Positions 26,034 through 33,731 of a stretch of 41,537 nucleotides of DNA are shown piece after piece. Positions within the stretch are counted from its first letter, which is position 1; every line of letters begins with the position of its first letter. Made by a program: the position numbers and the translations under genes. Location of the stretch: assembly GCA_002498385.1 (NCBI GenBank), contig DAHH01000011.1, positions 1-41,537 on the forward strand, in the 5' to 3' direction. The stretch comes from Methanobacterium sp. UBA410. GTDB lineage: Archaea; Methanobacteriota; Methanobacteria; Methanobacteriales; Methanobacteriaceae. The notes beneath the pieces are model-generated. The model had not been told where the DNA came from, ran no database searches, and saw nothing but the letters and a program-made list of their open reading frames with translations.

Positions 26034-27332
26034 ATGGACGAGCAAGAAGCCCTGAAATTTTCTGCAGAAGCATCCCAACTTTACAGGGACGGAAACATTG
26101 AAAAATCATTGTTGTACTACAAAAAAGCCCTAGAAATATTCAGGGCTCTTAAAAATGTGGGAGCAGAAGCTGGCACCCTCCTGTACATGGCGGATATTTA
26201 CTTAGAGAGTAAAGACTTTAAAAGTGCGGAGGAACACTACCAGCTTGCCCTGAAAAGTTACAAAAAGGTTAAGGATAAAATCGGAGAAGGATATGCCTTA
26301 ACAGGGTTTGGTGTTTTAAATGAAAAGAAGGGGAACTATGAGGAGTCCAGATCCCAGTACAGGAAGGCCATCAAAAAATTCAAGAAGGTAGGAGATCCTG
26401 AAAGGGCGGCAACTGTCACATCCTTAATTGCAGGTACCTTTGAAGCTCAGGAAGCATGGGAAGACGCTCTCATGGAGTACAAAGAATCCTCCAGAACCTT
26501 CAAAAAAACTGGAAATCAAAAGCTCTACAATAGAAAGATCAGGGATCTGAAGGCCAGCAGAAAGAAGCACATGCCATCCAAACGGAGTATAATAACGGTT
26601 ATCGGGTATCTGCTTGCCCTAATCCTGGCTGAAACTGTAACAACCTACTATGGAGTTAAAGTGGGACTTGCAATGCATGCCTGCATCCTGTTTGCACTGC
26701 TTTTACAGTCCTCAATGGAGGCATCACCCAACTTCGCAAACCTCCTGAGGTCCATGATGGTGCTGCCGCTTATACGTATAATCGGGCTTTCCATCCCCAT
26801 GATGCAGATAAAACCACTCTACTGGTATCCAATAATAGCCATACCACTTTTTGCAGCTTCATACACCATAATGAAAGCTCAGGGGCTTAGCAGAAAAAAT
26901 GTGGGCCTGGTTCTGGGCAGCATACCCATCCAGATCGTGATAGCATCAAGCGGTGTATTCCTCGGAACAATAGAGTACTTCATACTGAAACCAAAACCCC
27001 TTATACCAGTTTTCAACCCTGAAATGGTGCTCTTTGCAGGTATCATACTTTTAGTGGCCACGGGATTTGCAGAAGAACTGCTCTTCAGAGGTATTATCCA
27101 GAAAAATGCGGAAAACGTCTTTGGAAAACTTTCAGGACTCCTCTACACAGCACTGATATTCACAACCATGCACATAGGCTGGAAATCCTTTCCGGACCTG
27201 ATATTTGTTTTCTGCGTTGCAATCTTCTACGGATACGCCTTCCAGAAAACGAGAAGTTTATCAGGGGTAACTCTTTCCCACGGGCTGTCGAACACCTTCT
27301 TATTTATAGTGGTGCCCTTCATGTTGATGTAA
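26034..27332 (+). CDS. TPR domain fused to a CPBP-family intramembrane protease
   Basis: 432 residues. Residues about 1-170 are four or five TPR-like helical pairs (ASQLYRDGNIEKSLLYYKKA and repeats near FKSAEEHYQLALKSY, YEESRSQYRKAIKKF). A short basic linker leads into about eight membrane spans (from about 188). The CPBP/Rce1-like (CAAX) protease motifs are all present: EELLFRG with Glu347-Glu348 and Arg352, FTTMHIG, and LSHGLSNT. The active site is intact. A cytoplasmic TPR domain on the protease probably recruits substrates or partners. It has its own promoter region with a palindromic site. Confidence 0.9.
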   Translation: MDEQEALKFSAEASQLYRDGNIEKSLLYYKKALEIFRALKNVGAEAGTLLYMADIYLESKDFKSAEEHYQLALKSYKKVKDKIGEGYALTGFGVLNEKKGNYEESRSQYRKAIKKFKKVGDPERAATVTSLIAGTFEAQEAWEDALMEYKESSRTFKKTGNQKLYNRKIRDLKASRKKHMPSKRSIITVIGYLLALILAETVTTYYGVKVGLAMHACILFALLLQSSMEASPNFANLLRSMMVLPLIRIIGLSIPMMQIKPLYWYPIIAIPLFAASYTIMKAQGLSRKNVGLVLGSIPIQIVIASSGVFLGTIEYFILKPKPLIPVFNPEMVLFAGIILLVATGFAEELLFRGIIQKNAENVFGKLSGLLYTALIFTTMHIGWKSFPDLIFVFCVAIFYGYAFQKTRSLSGVTLSHGLSNTFLFIVVPFMLM

Positions 27333-27438
27333 TTTTTAAAAAAGGAATTTTCATGGTGCTGTAACTTTTTTTAAAAAAAGAAAAAGGTCTTTGAAACTAT
27401 TAGGTTTATGTTGCTGGTTTTGAACTTTTAGTTTGTAC

Positions 27439-27672
27439 TTAAAGGACGGATATCACTTTGAATGCCACTATGCTAACAAAAACCAGTAACAATGGTATTA
27501 TAGCAACGTTGGACCCTTTAACGAATGATTTCATATGCTTGTTGTTTGTCTCTGAACTCAAGATCTCCTTGACTGCAAGTAGCGTGATCAGTGCCACCAC
27601 AGCTATTACTCCGTAGGTTAAAGCCTGCGTCGCAGTTATGGCCGTGGTAGTTGTAGTTACTGTTGATATCAT
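27439..27672 (-). CDS. small two-span membrane protein, paralogue A
   Basis: 77 residues from ATG 27672 (MISTVTTTTTAITATQALTY). A start at 27696 would fall on the TATA box TTTTTATATATGATA (27693-27706), so transcription probably begins at about 27675 and the message is leaderless or nearly so. Two hydrophobic segments (about 15-36 and 52-75) flank a short charged loop (VKEILSSETNNKHMKSF). It is nearly identical to the protein at 29414-29647; 89 bases at the 5' ends of the two genes are identical. A role as holin-like or stress peptide could be imagined, but none is shown. Confidence 0.8.
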   Translation of the reverse strand: MISTVTTTTTAITATQALTYGVIAVVALITLLAVKEILSSETNNKHMKSFVKGSNVAIIPLLLVFVSIVAFKVISVL

Positions 27673-28035
27673 AGGTGATTCTTTTATCTTTATCATATAT
27701 AAAAATTTTCAAATTTTTATTAACGCTCATGTCCTTTTCATTGTGCATTTTTTTTGTAGATCGAAATTCTTAAATTTAAATTCAAAGTCAAATTATTTAA
27801 AGTTAAGATAGATCTGTACCTTAAATCAAAATGTAGCGAGATGCATAGTTACATTTTTGCACTAATTAAAAGGTAAGAGCGTTTATTAATTATCCTACAG
27901 ATCATGATGTTCAGGGATTTAAACTGGAAACCTAAAAAAAATTAGAAAAACCTAAAAAAGTAGAGTTTAATCTATTTGAATCTGAATAATGTGCAGTCCT
28001 AACTTTTGAATCTACACCGGGTTTTAACTTTTTGT
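27673..28035. other. spacer with TATA box for the small membrane protein
   Basis: Apart from the TATA box at 27693-27706 (minus strand), no gene or clear structure is seen. The left part is AT-rich. The 3' end of the secreted protein gene at 28036 lies on the right, and its transcript probably ends here. Confidence 0.45.
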
Positions 28036-28641
28036 TTACACGTAGTAGGTCTGATTAACGTGTCTGGTGTTTTCAGGTGTCTTGTTGGCGTGTGGATAGC
28101 AGATGTAATCTGAAACTATTGCGATCCTGTTGTTTTCCTGTGTTAACTTGAAGGTGCCTTCAAAGTCAGTGTCCGGTCCGTCTATTTTAAAGCTTCCTGG
28201 GAAGCTGGTGCCGTTGTTTGAGAAGTTCCCGTAGCCTGTCCATGCAGCACAGCTCATGTTGAACTTACCTGTGAACATGGTTTGGAACATGGCAGTCCTG
28301 AAATCGTGGTTTAAAAGTGCAAGAACAGTTTTGTAGGTTACATGCAGGTTTTGTATCGTTCCGTTGCCCTTCAAACCATCCTTTGTGTAGCAAAGGGGGT
28401 CCTCATAGTTTTCTGCACCTGGCATGATTATGTAGAAGTTGAACTTCTCTCCCTTCCCCTGGATGCCGCAAACCCCTCCAAGCGACCCTGTGTTGTTTGA
28501 GAGTGCAGGTACTGAAGCGTATCCTGTGTAGTTGTAGGGCACCTGGTTGAAGATCAACTCTGGAATAGCTCCACTTGCAGTCCCCAGTGTTAAAAAAAGG
28601 ATTAATGTCACGATCAGTGCGATTTTAACATTTTTTTCCAT
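28036..28641 (-). CDS. secreted hypothetical protein
   Basis: 201 residues from ATG 28641; a GTG nine bases upstream (28650) is less likely. A signal peptide (about 1-24, ending TASGA) precedes a domain of about 175 residues with several NxT/S sequons and five Cys (GVCGIQG, PLCYTK, MSCAAW, YICYPH), which could form disulfides outside the cell. No family is recognised. It follows the secreted protein at 28742 on the same strand with a 100-base spacer, so it could be in the same transcript or separate. Confidence 0.7.
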   Translation of the reverse strand: MEKNVKIALIVTLILFLTLGTASGAIPELIFNQVPYNYTGYASVPALSNNTGSLGGVCGIQGKGEKFNFYIIMPGAENYEDPLCYTKDGLKGNGTIQNLHVTYKTVLALLNHDFRTAMFQTMFTGKFNMSCAAWTGYGNFSNNGTSFPGSFKIDGPDTDFEGTFKLTQENNRIAIVSDYICYPHANKTPENTRHVNQTYYV

Positions 28642-28741
28642 GATTATCACAGTTATCTTTTCAGCTTTTAAAAAAAAGATTCGTTTATGACTTCGTTTTT
28701 ATTAACTTTAAAAAAAAGAAAAAAAAGGTTTTGAAACCCTT

Positions 28742-29401
28742 TTAAATTATATGTGCCATGATATTGCAGAGTGTTGGTGGTTGTACTTGAGTTATGGTTA
28801 CTTTTCCATTTGCATCCACGTTTATGATGTACTCTTCATAAATTGGTTGTGTTCCATTGGTAATTCCACTTATTGACTGTTGGTACTGGTTTATATCTGA
28901 ACTTACCGTTAAATTGTTGTCTGTTACGCTTGATGGTAGCTGGTTCACTGTTACATTTGCGAGGGTCATGTTGTAAATTAAGTCTGTTGATTGTGGGTTC
29001 TGTGTGTTGGACCATCCCTGCAGGTTGAGGTTAAGATCGGATGTGCCATTTGCAGTTGAACTGAGCAATCCTCTCCATGCCAGTACCCTCAGTGTTGTTC
29101 CAGCTGGTAGTTTTTCGTTCTCGTATCCCAGTGTTTTACTTAAATCCAGCACAACTTTACCGTTTTCTGGTTTCAGGTAGGTGTTCACGTAAATGTTCTG
29201 CTGGCTACCATTTTTCATTGTTGCATTCTCGATAACAGCAGTGGAATATAACCACGTGGATCCATTGTTGTAAAATGCCATTTTTGTATCGCTAGTTGTT
29301 GCATTGGCGGCCTGTCCATGGTTGGTCCAATAAGCAGCAGCACCTACAACAACAACGATGACTGCTATTAAAGCAATTATTAAAATACTCTTTTTACTCA
29401 T
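28742..29401 (-). CDS. membrane-anchored extracellular hypothetical protein
   Basis: 219 residues. It begins MSKKSILIIALIAVIVVVVG, an uncleaved or signal-type hydrophobic segment (5-24), then an extracellular domain with many NxT/S sequons (NNGS, NGT, NMT). The ribosome binding site AAGGAGG overlaps the stop codon of the upstream small membrane protein (29414), so the two are almost surely co-transcribed and coupled. No known family; the domain looks all-beta. Confidence 0.75.
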   Translation of the reverse strand: MSKKSILIIALIAVIVVVVGAAAYWTNHGQAANATTSDTKMAFYNNGSTWLYSTAVIENATMKNGSQQNIYVNTYLKPENGKVVLDLSKTLGYENEKLPAGTTLRVLAWRGLLSSTANGTSDLNLNLQGWSNTQNPQSTDLIYNMTLANVTVNQLPSSVTDNNLTVSSDINQYQQSISGITNGTQPIYEEYIINVDANGKVTITQVQPPTLCNIMAHII

Positions 29402-29413
29402 TAAATTGCCTCC

Positions 29414-29647
29414 TTAAAGGACAGATACCACTTTGAATGCCACTATGCTAACAAAAACCAATAATAATGGTACTATAGCAACGTTGGATCCTTTAATAAA
29501 TGATTGTACATGTTTATTGTTTGTCTCTGAACTCAAGATCTCCTTGACTGCAAGTAATGTGATCAGTGCCACCACAGCTATTACTCCGTAGGTTAAAGCC
29601 TGCGTCGCAGTTATGGCCGTGGTAGTTGTAGTTACTGTTGATATCAT
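29414..29647 (-). CDS. small two-span membrane protein, paralogue B
   Basis: 77 residues starting MISTVTTTTTAITATQALTY at ATG 29647. A TTG six bases upstream (29653) is not needed: AAGGATT precedes the ATG, and the TATA box TATTTATATATGAT (about 29668-29682) fits a transcript start a few bases before it. It is nearly identical in sequence to paralogue A (27439-27672), with differences in the loop (KHVQSFIKG against KHMKSFVKG). First gene of a two-gene operon with the secreted protein at 28742. Confidence 0.8.
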   Translation of the reverse strand: MISTVTTTTTAITATQALTYGVIAVVALITLLAVKEILSSETNNKHVQSFIKGSNVAIVPLLLVFVSIVAFKVVSVL

Positions 29648-29842
29648 GATCAATCCTTCTTATTCTTATCATATATAAATATTTTCATAATATCCTCAAT
29701 TTAAACATACCAACCCCTCAGCCCCCATAAGATCCATCTTTTTAGGAATGCTGGCATTGTTTCCAGGTTGAACTGGCCTTAAAACCTTCATATAACTCAC
29801 CACGTAAATATTTTTATACGTTTTGGAGGAATAATAATACAC

Positions 29843-30586
29843 ATGCCTAGATTCAGGGTGCGCTCCAGTGTTGAGAAGGGGACCTTCGTGGACACAACCC
29901 CCTATAGGAAGCTTCTCAGGAAATTTAAAAGCCTTAAAAAGGAACATGGGATGGTGTTGCACGTTCTCGGGGCTCCAGGAACAGGAAAGTCAACTAACAT
30001 CTACATGGCACTGGAGGAAGCTCGTCTGAAGGTGCTGGATATTGAACCGAAACTTTCAGAGAATTCTACAAATTCAGGGAAAGTTTACTCTGAGTTTTTA
30101 AAGAGCCTCATGGTTCAAACGGGCAGCTCCTCAAAGCAGGAGGTCTTCAAACGTTTTTCAGAGTTTGACGCTGTGCTCTTTGCAGACAGGTTTCAGGATG
30201 CAGACAAGTTCCACCCTAAAAACCTTGGATTCAGCAGCTGGACACAGAGAGCTGGTTGGCGCTCTGCACCCTTTTACATCCTCTGCATAAGGGATTACCT
30301 CAAATACAGGAAGGAGTTTCAAAACTCTAATCTCATATTCCAGACAGTCTGGAGGATAAAATTCAGGGGCCGCAAGTACGATGCATTCACTGATCTGGGT
30401 CTGCTCTCACTTTTGCTTGTGAAGATCCTTGGGATGCTCTTTGAAACTGTTGAAATATCCTACTCAGAGGAGGAAACAGTGAAGATCGTGAAAAACCATG
30501 TGGATGCCCCAGAATCTGAGATCAGGGAACTTATCAAAAAGTACGGATGCAGGCCCAGATTCATCTGCATGGAGCTTGAGGGTTGA
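29843..30586 (+). CDS. P-loop NTPase of unknown role
   Basis: 247 residues. Walker A GAPGTGKS is at residues 43-50, preceded by a hydrophobic strand (GMVLHVLG). A hhhhD-type Walker B is present in AVLFADRFQDAD. No membrane span except a hydrophobic helix near 185-195 (LLSLLLVKILGML). It looks like a methanogen-specific ATP/GTP-binding protein; no family name can be given. GGAGG lies 13 bases before ATG 29843, and ATTTTTATACG (29808-29818) is a TATA box that would put the transcript start close to the ATG. The divergent partner is small membrane protein B. Confidence 0.75.
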   Translation: MPRFRVRSSVEKGTFVDTTPYRKLLRKFKSLKKEHGMVLHVLGAPGTGKSTNIYMALEEARLKVLDIEPKLSENSTNSGKVYSEFLKSLMVQTGSSSKQEVFKRFSEFDAVLFADRFQDADKFHPKNLGFSSWTQRAGWRSAPFYILCIRDYLKYRKEFQNSNLIFQTVWRIKFRGRKYDAFTDLGLLSLLLVKILGMLFETVEISYSEEETVKIVKNHVDAPESEIRELIKKYGCRPRFICMELEG

Positions 30587-30994
30587 ATGTTTTTAGGGGA
30601 TTTTTTTTCTTTAAATTCTTTTTTCAAGGCTCTTTTTTCCTAATCTTCAAAGGGCTTTTTTAGGATTTTTCTAAATAAACTTAAAAAAAATTTTTTAAAA
30701 ATAATTTTCAATAAATTTAATAAATCAATGTTTTTCAAAAATAAGAATTTTTATGGGATTTACACTAATAAAAATGTTTAGAAGAGATTAATTTTTTAAA
30801 ATAATAATTTTAAAAGGATAAATTTAAAAAATAAGATATTTAAATGGGATCTACAGGATCTTAAAAAAAAGATCTTAAAAAAAAAGAAGTTTTTTAAAGG
30901 ATAATATCCCAAAAAGAAGTTTTTTTTAGAGGGTAATATCCAAAAAAGAAGAAAATAATATTGAAAAGAAGAAAAAAAGTTAAGTCCTCAATAT
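30587..30994. other. AT-rich spacer between convergent genes
   Basis: 408 bases made mostly of A/T tracts. T-runs at 30600-30660 would end the P-loop gene. Two imperfect copies of AAGAAGTTTTTT..AG(G)GATAATATCC (about 30890-30950) lie next to the DUF1616 gene end. No gene seen. Confidence 0.5.
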
Positions 30995-32287
30995 TCAGCT
31001 GATGTTTATCCAGAGGTGCAGTGACCTGTAGGCGTTGCTCTGGTCAGGCAGTTTGTAGAGCAGGAACTCCATCTCCTTTTTACCGGTGCCGGATGCAGTG
31101 AAGTTGTAGGGAACTTCAAGCGTCTGAGTGTTGTTCAACGTGATGTTCTGTGTTTTCAGGACAGTACCGTTGAGTTTAACCACCACCTCGTAGTTAACAG
31201 GCTTGTACTCATGGTTGACAACTCCAATTATGACACTCCCAGTTTTTCCAGCTGTTATGTTGGTTGGGTAATCTGCAGCCTTACCGTTGGGCCCCAGAAT
31301 GTAGAACTCCGTGAACTTCTCCCCCTGTTTGGGTTTTATCACAATGTAGGCCGTTGTTGCAATTGCGAGAACTATGGTGGCGATGAGTACCACGGACAAA
31401 ATCTTGTTGGTTCTGGATTCTCCCTTAAAATCTTTCTTAATCTCCCGGGTGAAGCTTCCAAATGGAACAGAGAACCTCTCATCAGATGGAAGTCTCATCC
31501 TCCTTAAGAATGCTAAAAACACCATTATAATGGTGAAAGCTGAAAGTGAGATGAGTATGGGTGTTAATCTGATACCCCAGGGAGTGTAGTTGAGTGCAAG
31601 CCCGATGAGGGGTGTTACAGCAACGCTCAAACCGAAACTCAGCGCAGCCCTTTCAATGCCGTCCAGATCATCCTTTCTGGGGAAGAGTGCAGCTATCAGG
31701 GAGTAGCCCGGAACGAAGAGTATTAAGAGAAGTCCGAGTATGGTTCTGATGAAGGTATGGTTCAACTTGGGGGTTAAAACGAACACAGCACACAGTACCG
31801 TGATGACGGTCATGAGGGCAAGGTCTGTGAAAGCTTTTTTTCCACCCCTTGTTTTGCTGGGATTTTTTTCCTGATCTTCAAAACTTTTTTTAGGATGTGC
31901 ACCTTTTAGAACATGGCTTTTATCTTTTGTTAAGCTTCTGGAGTGTCTGTACCTTTCAAGGGCAGTAACTAAAGCTAAAATTATTGTTAAAACAACCATT
32001 ATCAAGAAAGCATTCTTGGGATAAGCCCCCATTATTTTCTGCCCGGATGCCATGAAGAAGATCCCTGCAATTAAGGCGGCAACTGCAAAACTGGAAATTG
32101 TGCGTTTTACTGGACTTAAATCATCTTTCAACGGGTAAACTGCTGTTACAAGCATGTATCCTGGAATCAGAAACATGGCCAACACGTATGGAATGGTGCT
32201 GTAACGGCCAGGTAAAAAACAGATCCATAATGCAGATAACAGTGTCACTGACATAGCTGCTGTAATATCCTTTGATGATGTTTTCAT
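30995..32287 (-). CDS. DUF1616 membrane protein
   Basis: 430 residues from ATG 32287, chosen because AGGAGGT sits five bases before it; an in-frame ATG 21 bases upstream lacks this. About eight membrane spans come in two groups, each with a PGY(M/S)L motif (LIPGYMLVTAVYP and FVPGYSLIAALFP) followed by a KDD(L) motif; this duplicated block is the mark of DUF1616 proteins. The last 110 residues lie outside the membrane and form a beta-rich domain (FTEFYILGPNGKAADYP). These are common in methanogens and may be linked to cell-surface polymer synthesis; the activity is unknown. The spacing of two KDD motifs suggests an internal duplication. Confidence 0.88.
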   Translation of the reverse strand: MKTSSKDITAAMSVTLLSALWICFLPGRYSTIPYVLAMFLIPGYMLVTAVYPLKDDLSPVKRTISSFAVAALIAGIFFMASGQKIMGAYPKNAFLIMVVLTIILALVTALERYRHSRSLTKDKSHVLKGAHPKKSFEDQEKNPSKTRGGKKAFTDLALMTVITVLCAVFVLTPKLNHTFIRTILGLLLILFVPGYSLIAALFPRKDDLDGIERAALSFGLSVAVTPLIGLALNYTPWGIRLTPILISLSAFTIIMVFLAFLRRMRLPSDERFSVPFGSFTREIKKDFKGESRTNKILSVVLIATIVLAIATTAYIVIKPKQGEKFTEFYILGPNGKAADYPTNITAGKTGSVIIGVVNHEYKPVNYEVVVKLNGTVLKTQNITLNNTQTLEVPYNFTASGTGKKEMEFLLYKLPDQSNAYRSLHLWINIS

Positions 32288-32466
32288 GTGGACCTCCTGA
32301 TCTTTCATTAATAATCTGTAGCTTCTATATTTAACTCTTCCAGTAGCTTGTCAAGGCTGACCGTCTAAAAATCAGATGTTATCCTAAATTACTCTTAGTT
32401 CTATGGAATTACGTTTGATGATGTAAAAATGTAACTATTTAGTTACTGATTGGAAAGCATGAAAAC

Positions 32467-32567
32467 GTCTAACTAAGAAAGCACAAACATGTCTAACTAA
32501 GGAAAGCATAGACAGTCTAATTAGGATCTTGTAATTCAAATTCAGGAACTTCCATCTACAAAAAAAT
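32467..32567. repeat. left flanking repeat of the toxin-antitoxin cassette
   Basis: Two tandem 24-base units begin GTCTAACTAAG (32467 and 32491), then a partial third. 32507-32567 matches 33501-33561 in direct orientation at 56 of 61 positions (CAGTCTAA, TAATTCAAATTCA, GAACTTCCATCTACAAAA). The two copies enclose the toxin-antitoxin pair. Confidence 0.85.
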
Positions 32568-32606
32568 GTATAGGGCAGGGCATTAAATAAAAAAAGGTGT
32601 TTTTTT

Positions 32607-33035
32607 TTATACTTCAATTTCTATCTTGTTGTAATTCACTACAGGCTTTTTCATGTTCTTTTTAGGTCCTTCCTCAAATTTAACAAGCCCACCTTCAGCT
32701 AATTTATGGATTTTTGGTTGTACTGTTTTATAATCCTTGTTAATGGCTTTGGCTAATGCTCTTATTGAATTAGGATGTTCTTTTCTAATTACATCTAACA
32801 ATTCCAGATCAGATAATTCAATTTTTAGATCTTTAACAAACAGGGTTTGGGATTGTTTAACAATTTCATCTGGATGCTCTAAATGATACTTCCAATCGTC
32901 TAAATCTAATTGATATAAGGCATTTTCAGGATCCCTTTCAATCAACCTTTTCAGGTTATCCAGGGATCTGTATTCTTTTTCCAGGAGCTGTATAAATTCT
33001 TCACCAGTCATCTCTTTAACAAGTTTTAATATCAT
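32607..33035 (-). CDS. TumA-like antitoxin with helix-turn-helix (HVO_A0114-type)
   Basis: 142 residues. The C-terminal half (about 80-135) is a winged helix-turn-helix: SIRALAKAINKDYKTVQPKIHKLAEGGLV and a KPVVNY wing, as in the HVO_A0114 family of archaeal DNA-binding proteins that partner TumE-type toxins. The N-terminal half is helical and acidic and would bind the toxin. The start overlaps the toxin stop by four bases (ATGA), and AAGGAG lies before it, giving translational coupling. It likely represses its own operon. The order toxin first, antitoxin second is seen in this family. Confidence 0.82.
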   Translation of the reverse strand: MILKLVKEMTGEEFIQLLEKEYRSLDNLKRLIERDPENALYQLDLDDWKYHLEHPDEIVKQSQTLFVKDLKIELSDLELLDVIRKEHPNSIRALAKAINKDYKTVQPKIHKLAEGGLVKFEEGPKKNMKKPVVNYNKIEIEV

Positions 33036-33289
33036 AATCCCAACTCCTTTCTTAATTTGCCTTCAACAACTTTTCCTTCTTTTCTTATATGCTTGCAGAT
33101 TATTTCATGAATCTCTTGAGGGTCTTTTATGGGTAATTCGGCTTTATCAGGGTGAACATGAACTCCATGATAGTAACTATCAACCCTGAAATTGTCCGGC
33201 ATTACCACAATAGCCCACCCCCTTCCTGTTTCTCGAAATATAATTTTCCGATCCACGATCATGAGGACCTTGCTGGATTCATTTCTCAT
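33032..33289 (-). CDS. TumE-like toxin
   Basis: 85 residues, small and basic. MIVDRKIIFRETGRGWAIVV and FRVDSYYHGVHVHPD resemble the TumE (DUF6516) family of toxins that pair with HVO_A0114-type antitoxins. His45, His48 and His50 in HGVHVH form a conserved-looking cluster. Its target is not known from sequence. The TATA box ATTTATATATGATG (about 33307-33320) is 20-30 bases before the ATG, so the message is probably leaderless. Shorter than many family members, but with no sign of truncation. Confidence 0.75.
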   Translation of the reverse strand: MRNESSKVLMIVDRKIIFRETGRGWAIVVMPDNFRVDSYYHGVHVHPDKAELPIKDPQEIHEIICKHIRKEGKVVEGKLRKELGL

Positions 33290-33306
33290 GTTACATTTAT
33301 AGATAA

Positions 33307-33320
33307 CATCATATATAAAT
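33307..33320 (-). promoter_or_regulatory. TATA box of the toxin-antitoxin operon
   Basis: ATTTATATATGATG on the minus strand, about 20-30 bases before the toxin ATG at 33289. The spacing puts the transcript start at or a few bases before the ATG. Confidence 0.55.
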
Positions 33321-33424
33321 AAATTATGGTATAAAACCCATCATTTATAAGAAGTATATGAAGAAATGCCATTATCTTTTAACTGGTGCAATGCAAGCAT
33401 ATCGCCCTGATTTGAAGCACAAAC

Positions 33425-33561
33425 ATCTAATTAAGGAAGCACAAATTAGTCTAACTAAAAAAGCATAACTAAAAAAGCATAAACAGTCTAATTAAAGAAG
33501 CATAAACAGTCTAACTAGGGTCCTGTAATTCAAATTCAAGAACTTCCATCTACAAAAAAAT
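33425..33561. repeat. right flanking repeat of the toxin-antitoxin cassette
   Basis: Four or five units of about 23 bases of the form GTCTAA(C/T)TAAA.AAGCATAAACA (33425-33523) end in a 38-base tail whose last part duplicates the left copy (33501-33561 against 32507-32567, five mismatches). The array lies about 110 bases upstream of the operon's TATA box, so it might also be a binding region for the antitoxin. Confidence 0.85.
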
Positions 33562-33731
33562 AAGGAAGTTTTCATCTGATGAATTTTTTTCTATCTACAG
33601 GATTCAAGGTTTTTGGAAAATCTTCACTGGAAAGAAGTAGACTCTGTTAAAAAAAAATGGTTTGGATGTAAAAATGGTTTAGCTTAGAAAATCCACATTT
33701 TTTGTTAAAAATATAAATTAAAATAAGGTTT

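Noticed and set aside
29696..29962. 88-codon minus-strand frame over the start of the P-loop gene
   Set aside because: It overlaps a well-supported gene start and has no family features.
32360..32390. Stretch like CTAAAAATCAGATGTTATCC, faintly similar to the CRISPR repeat
   Set aside because: Matches only about ten bases with a gap and lacks the conserved ATTGAAA end; taken as chance.
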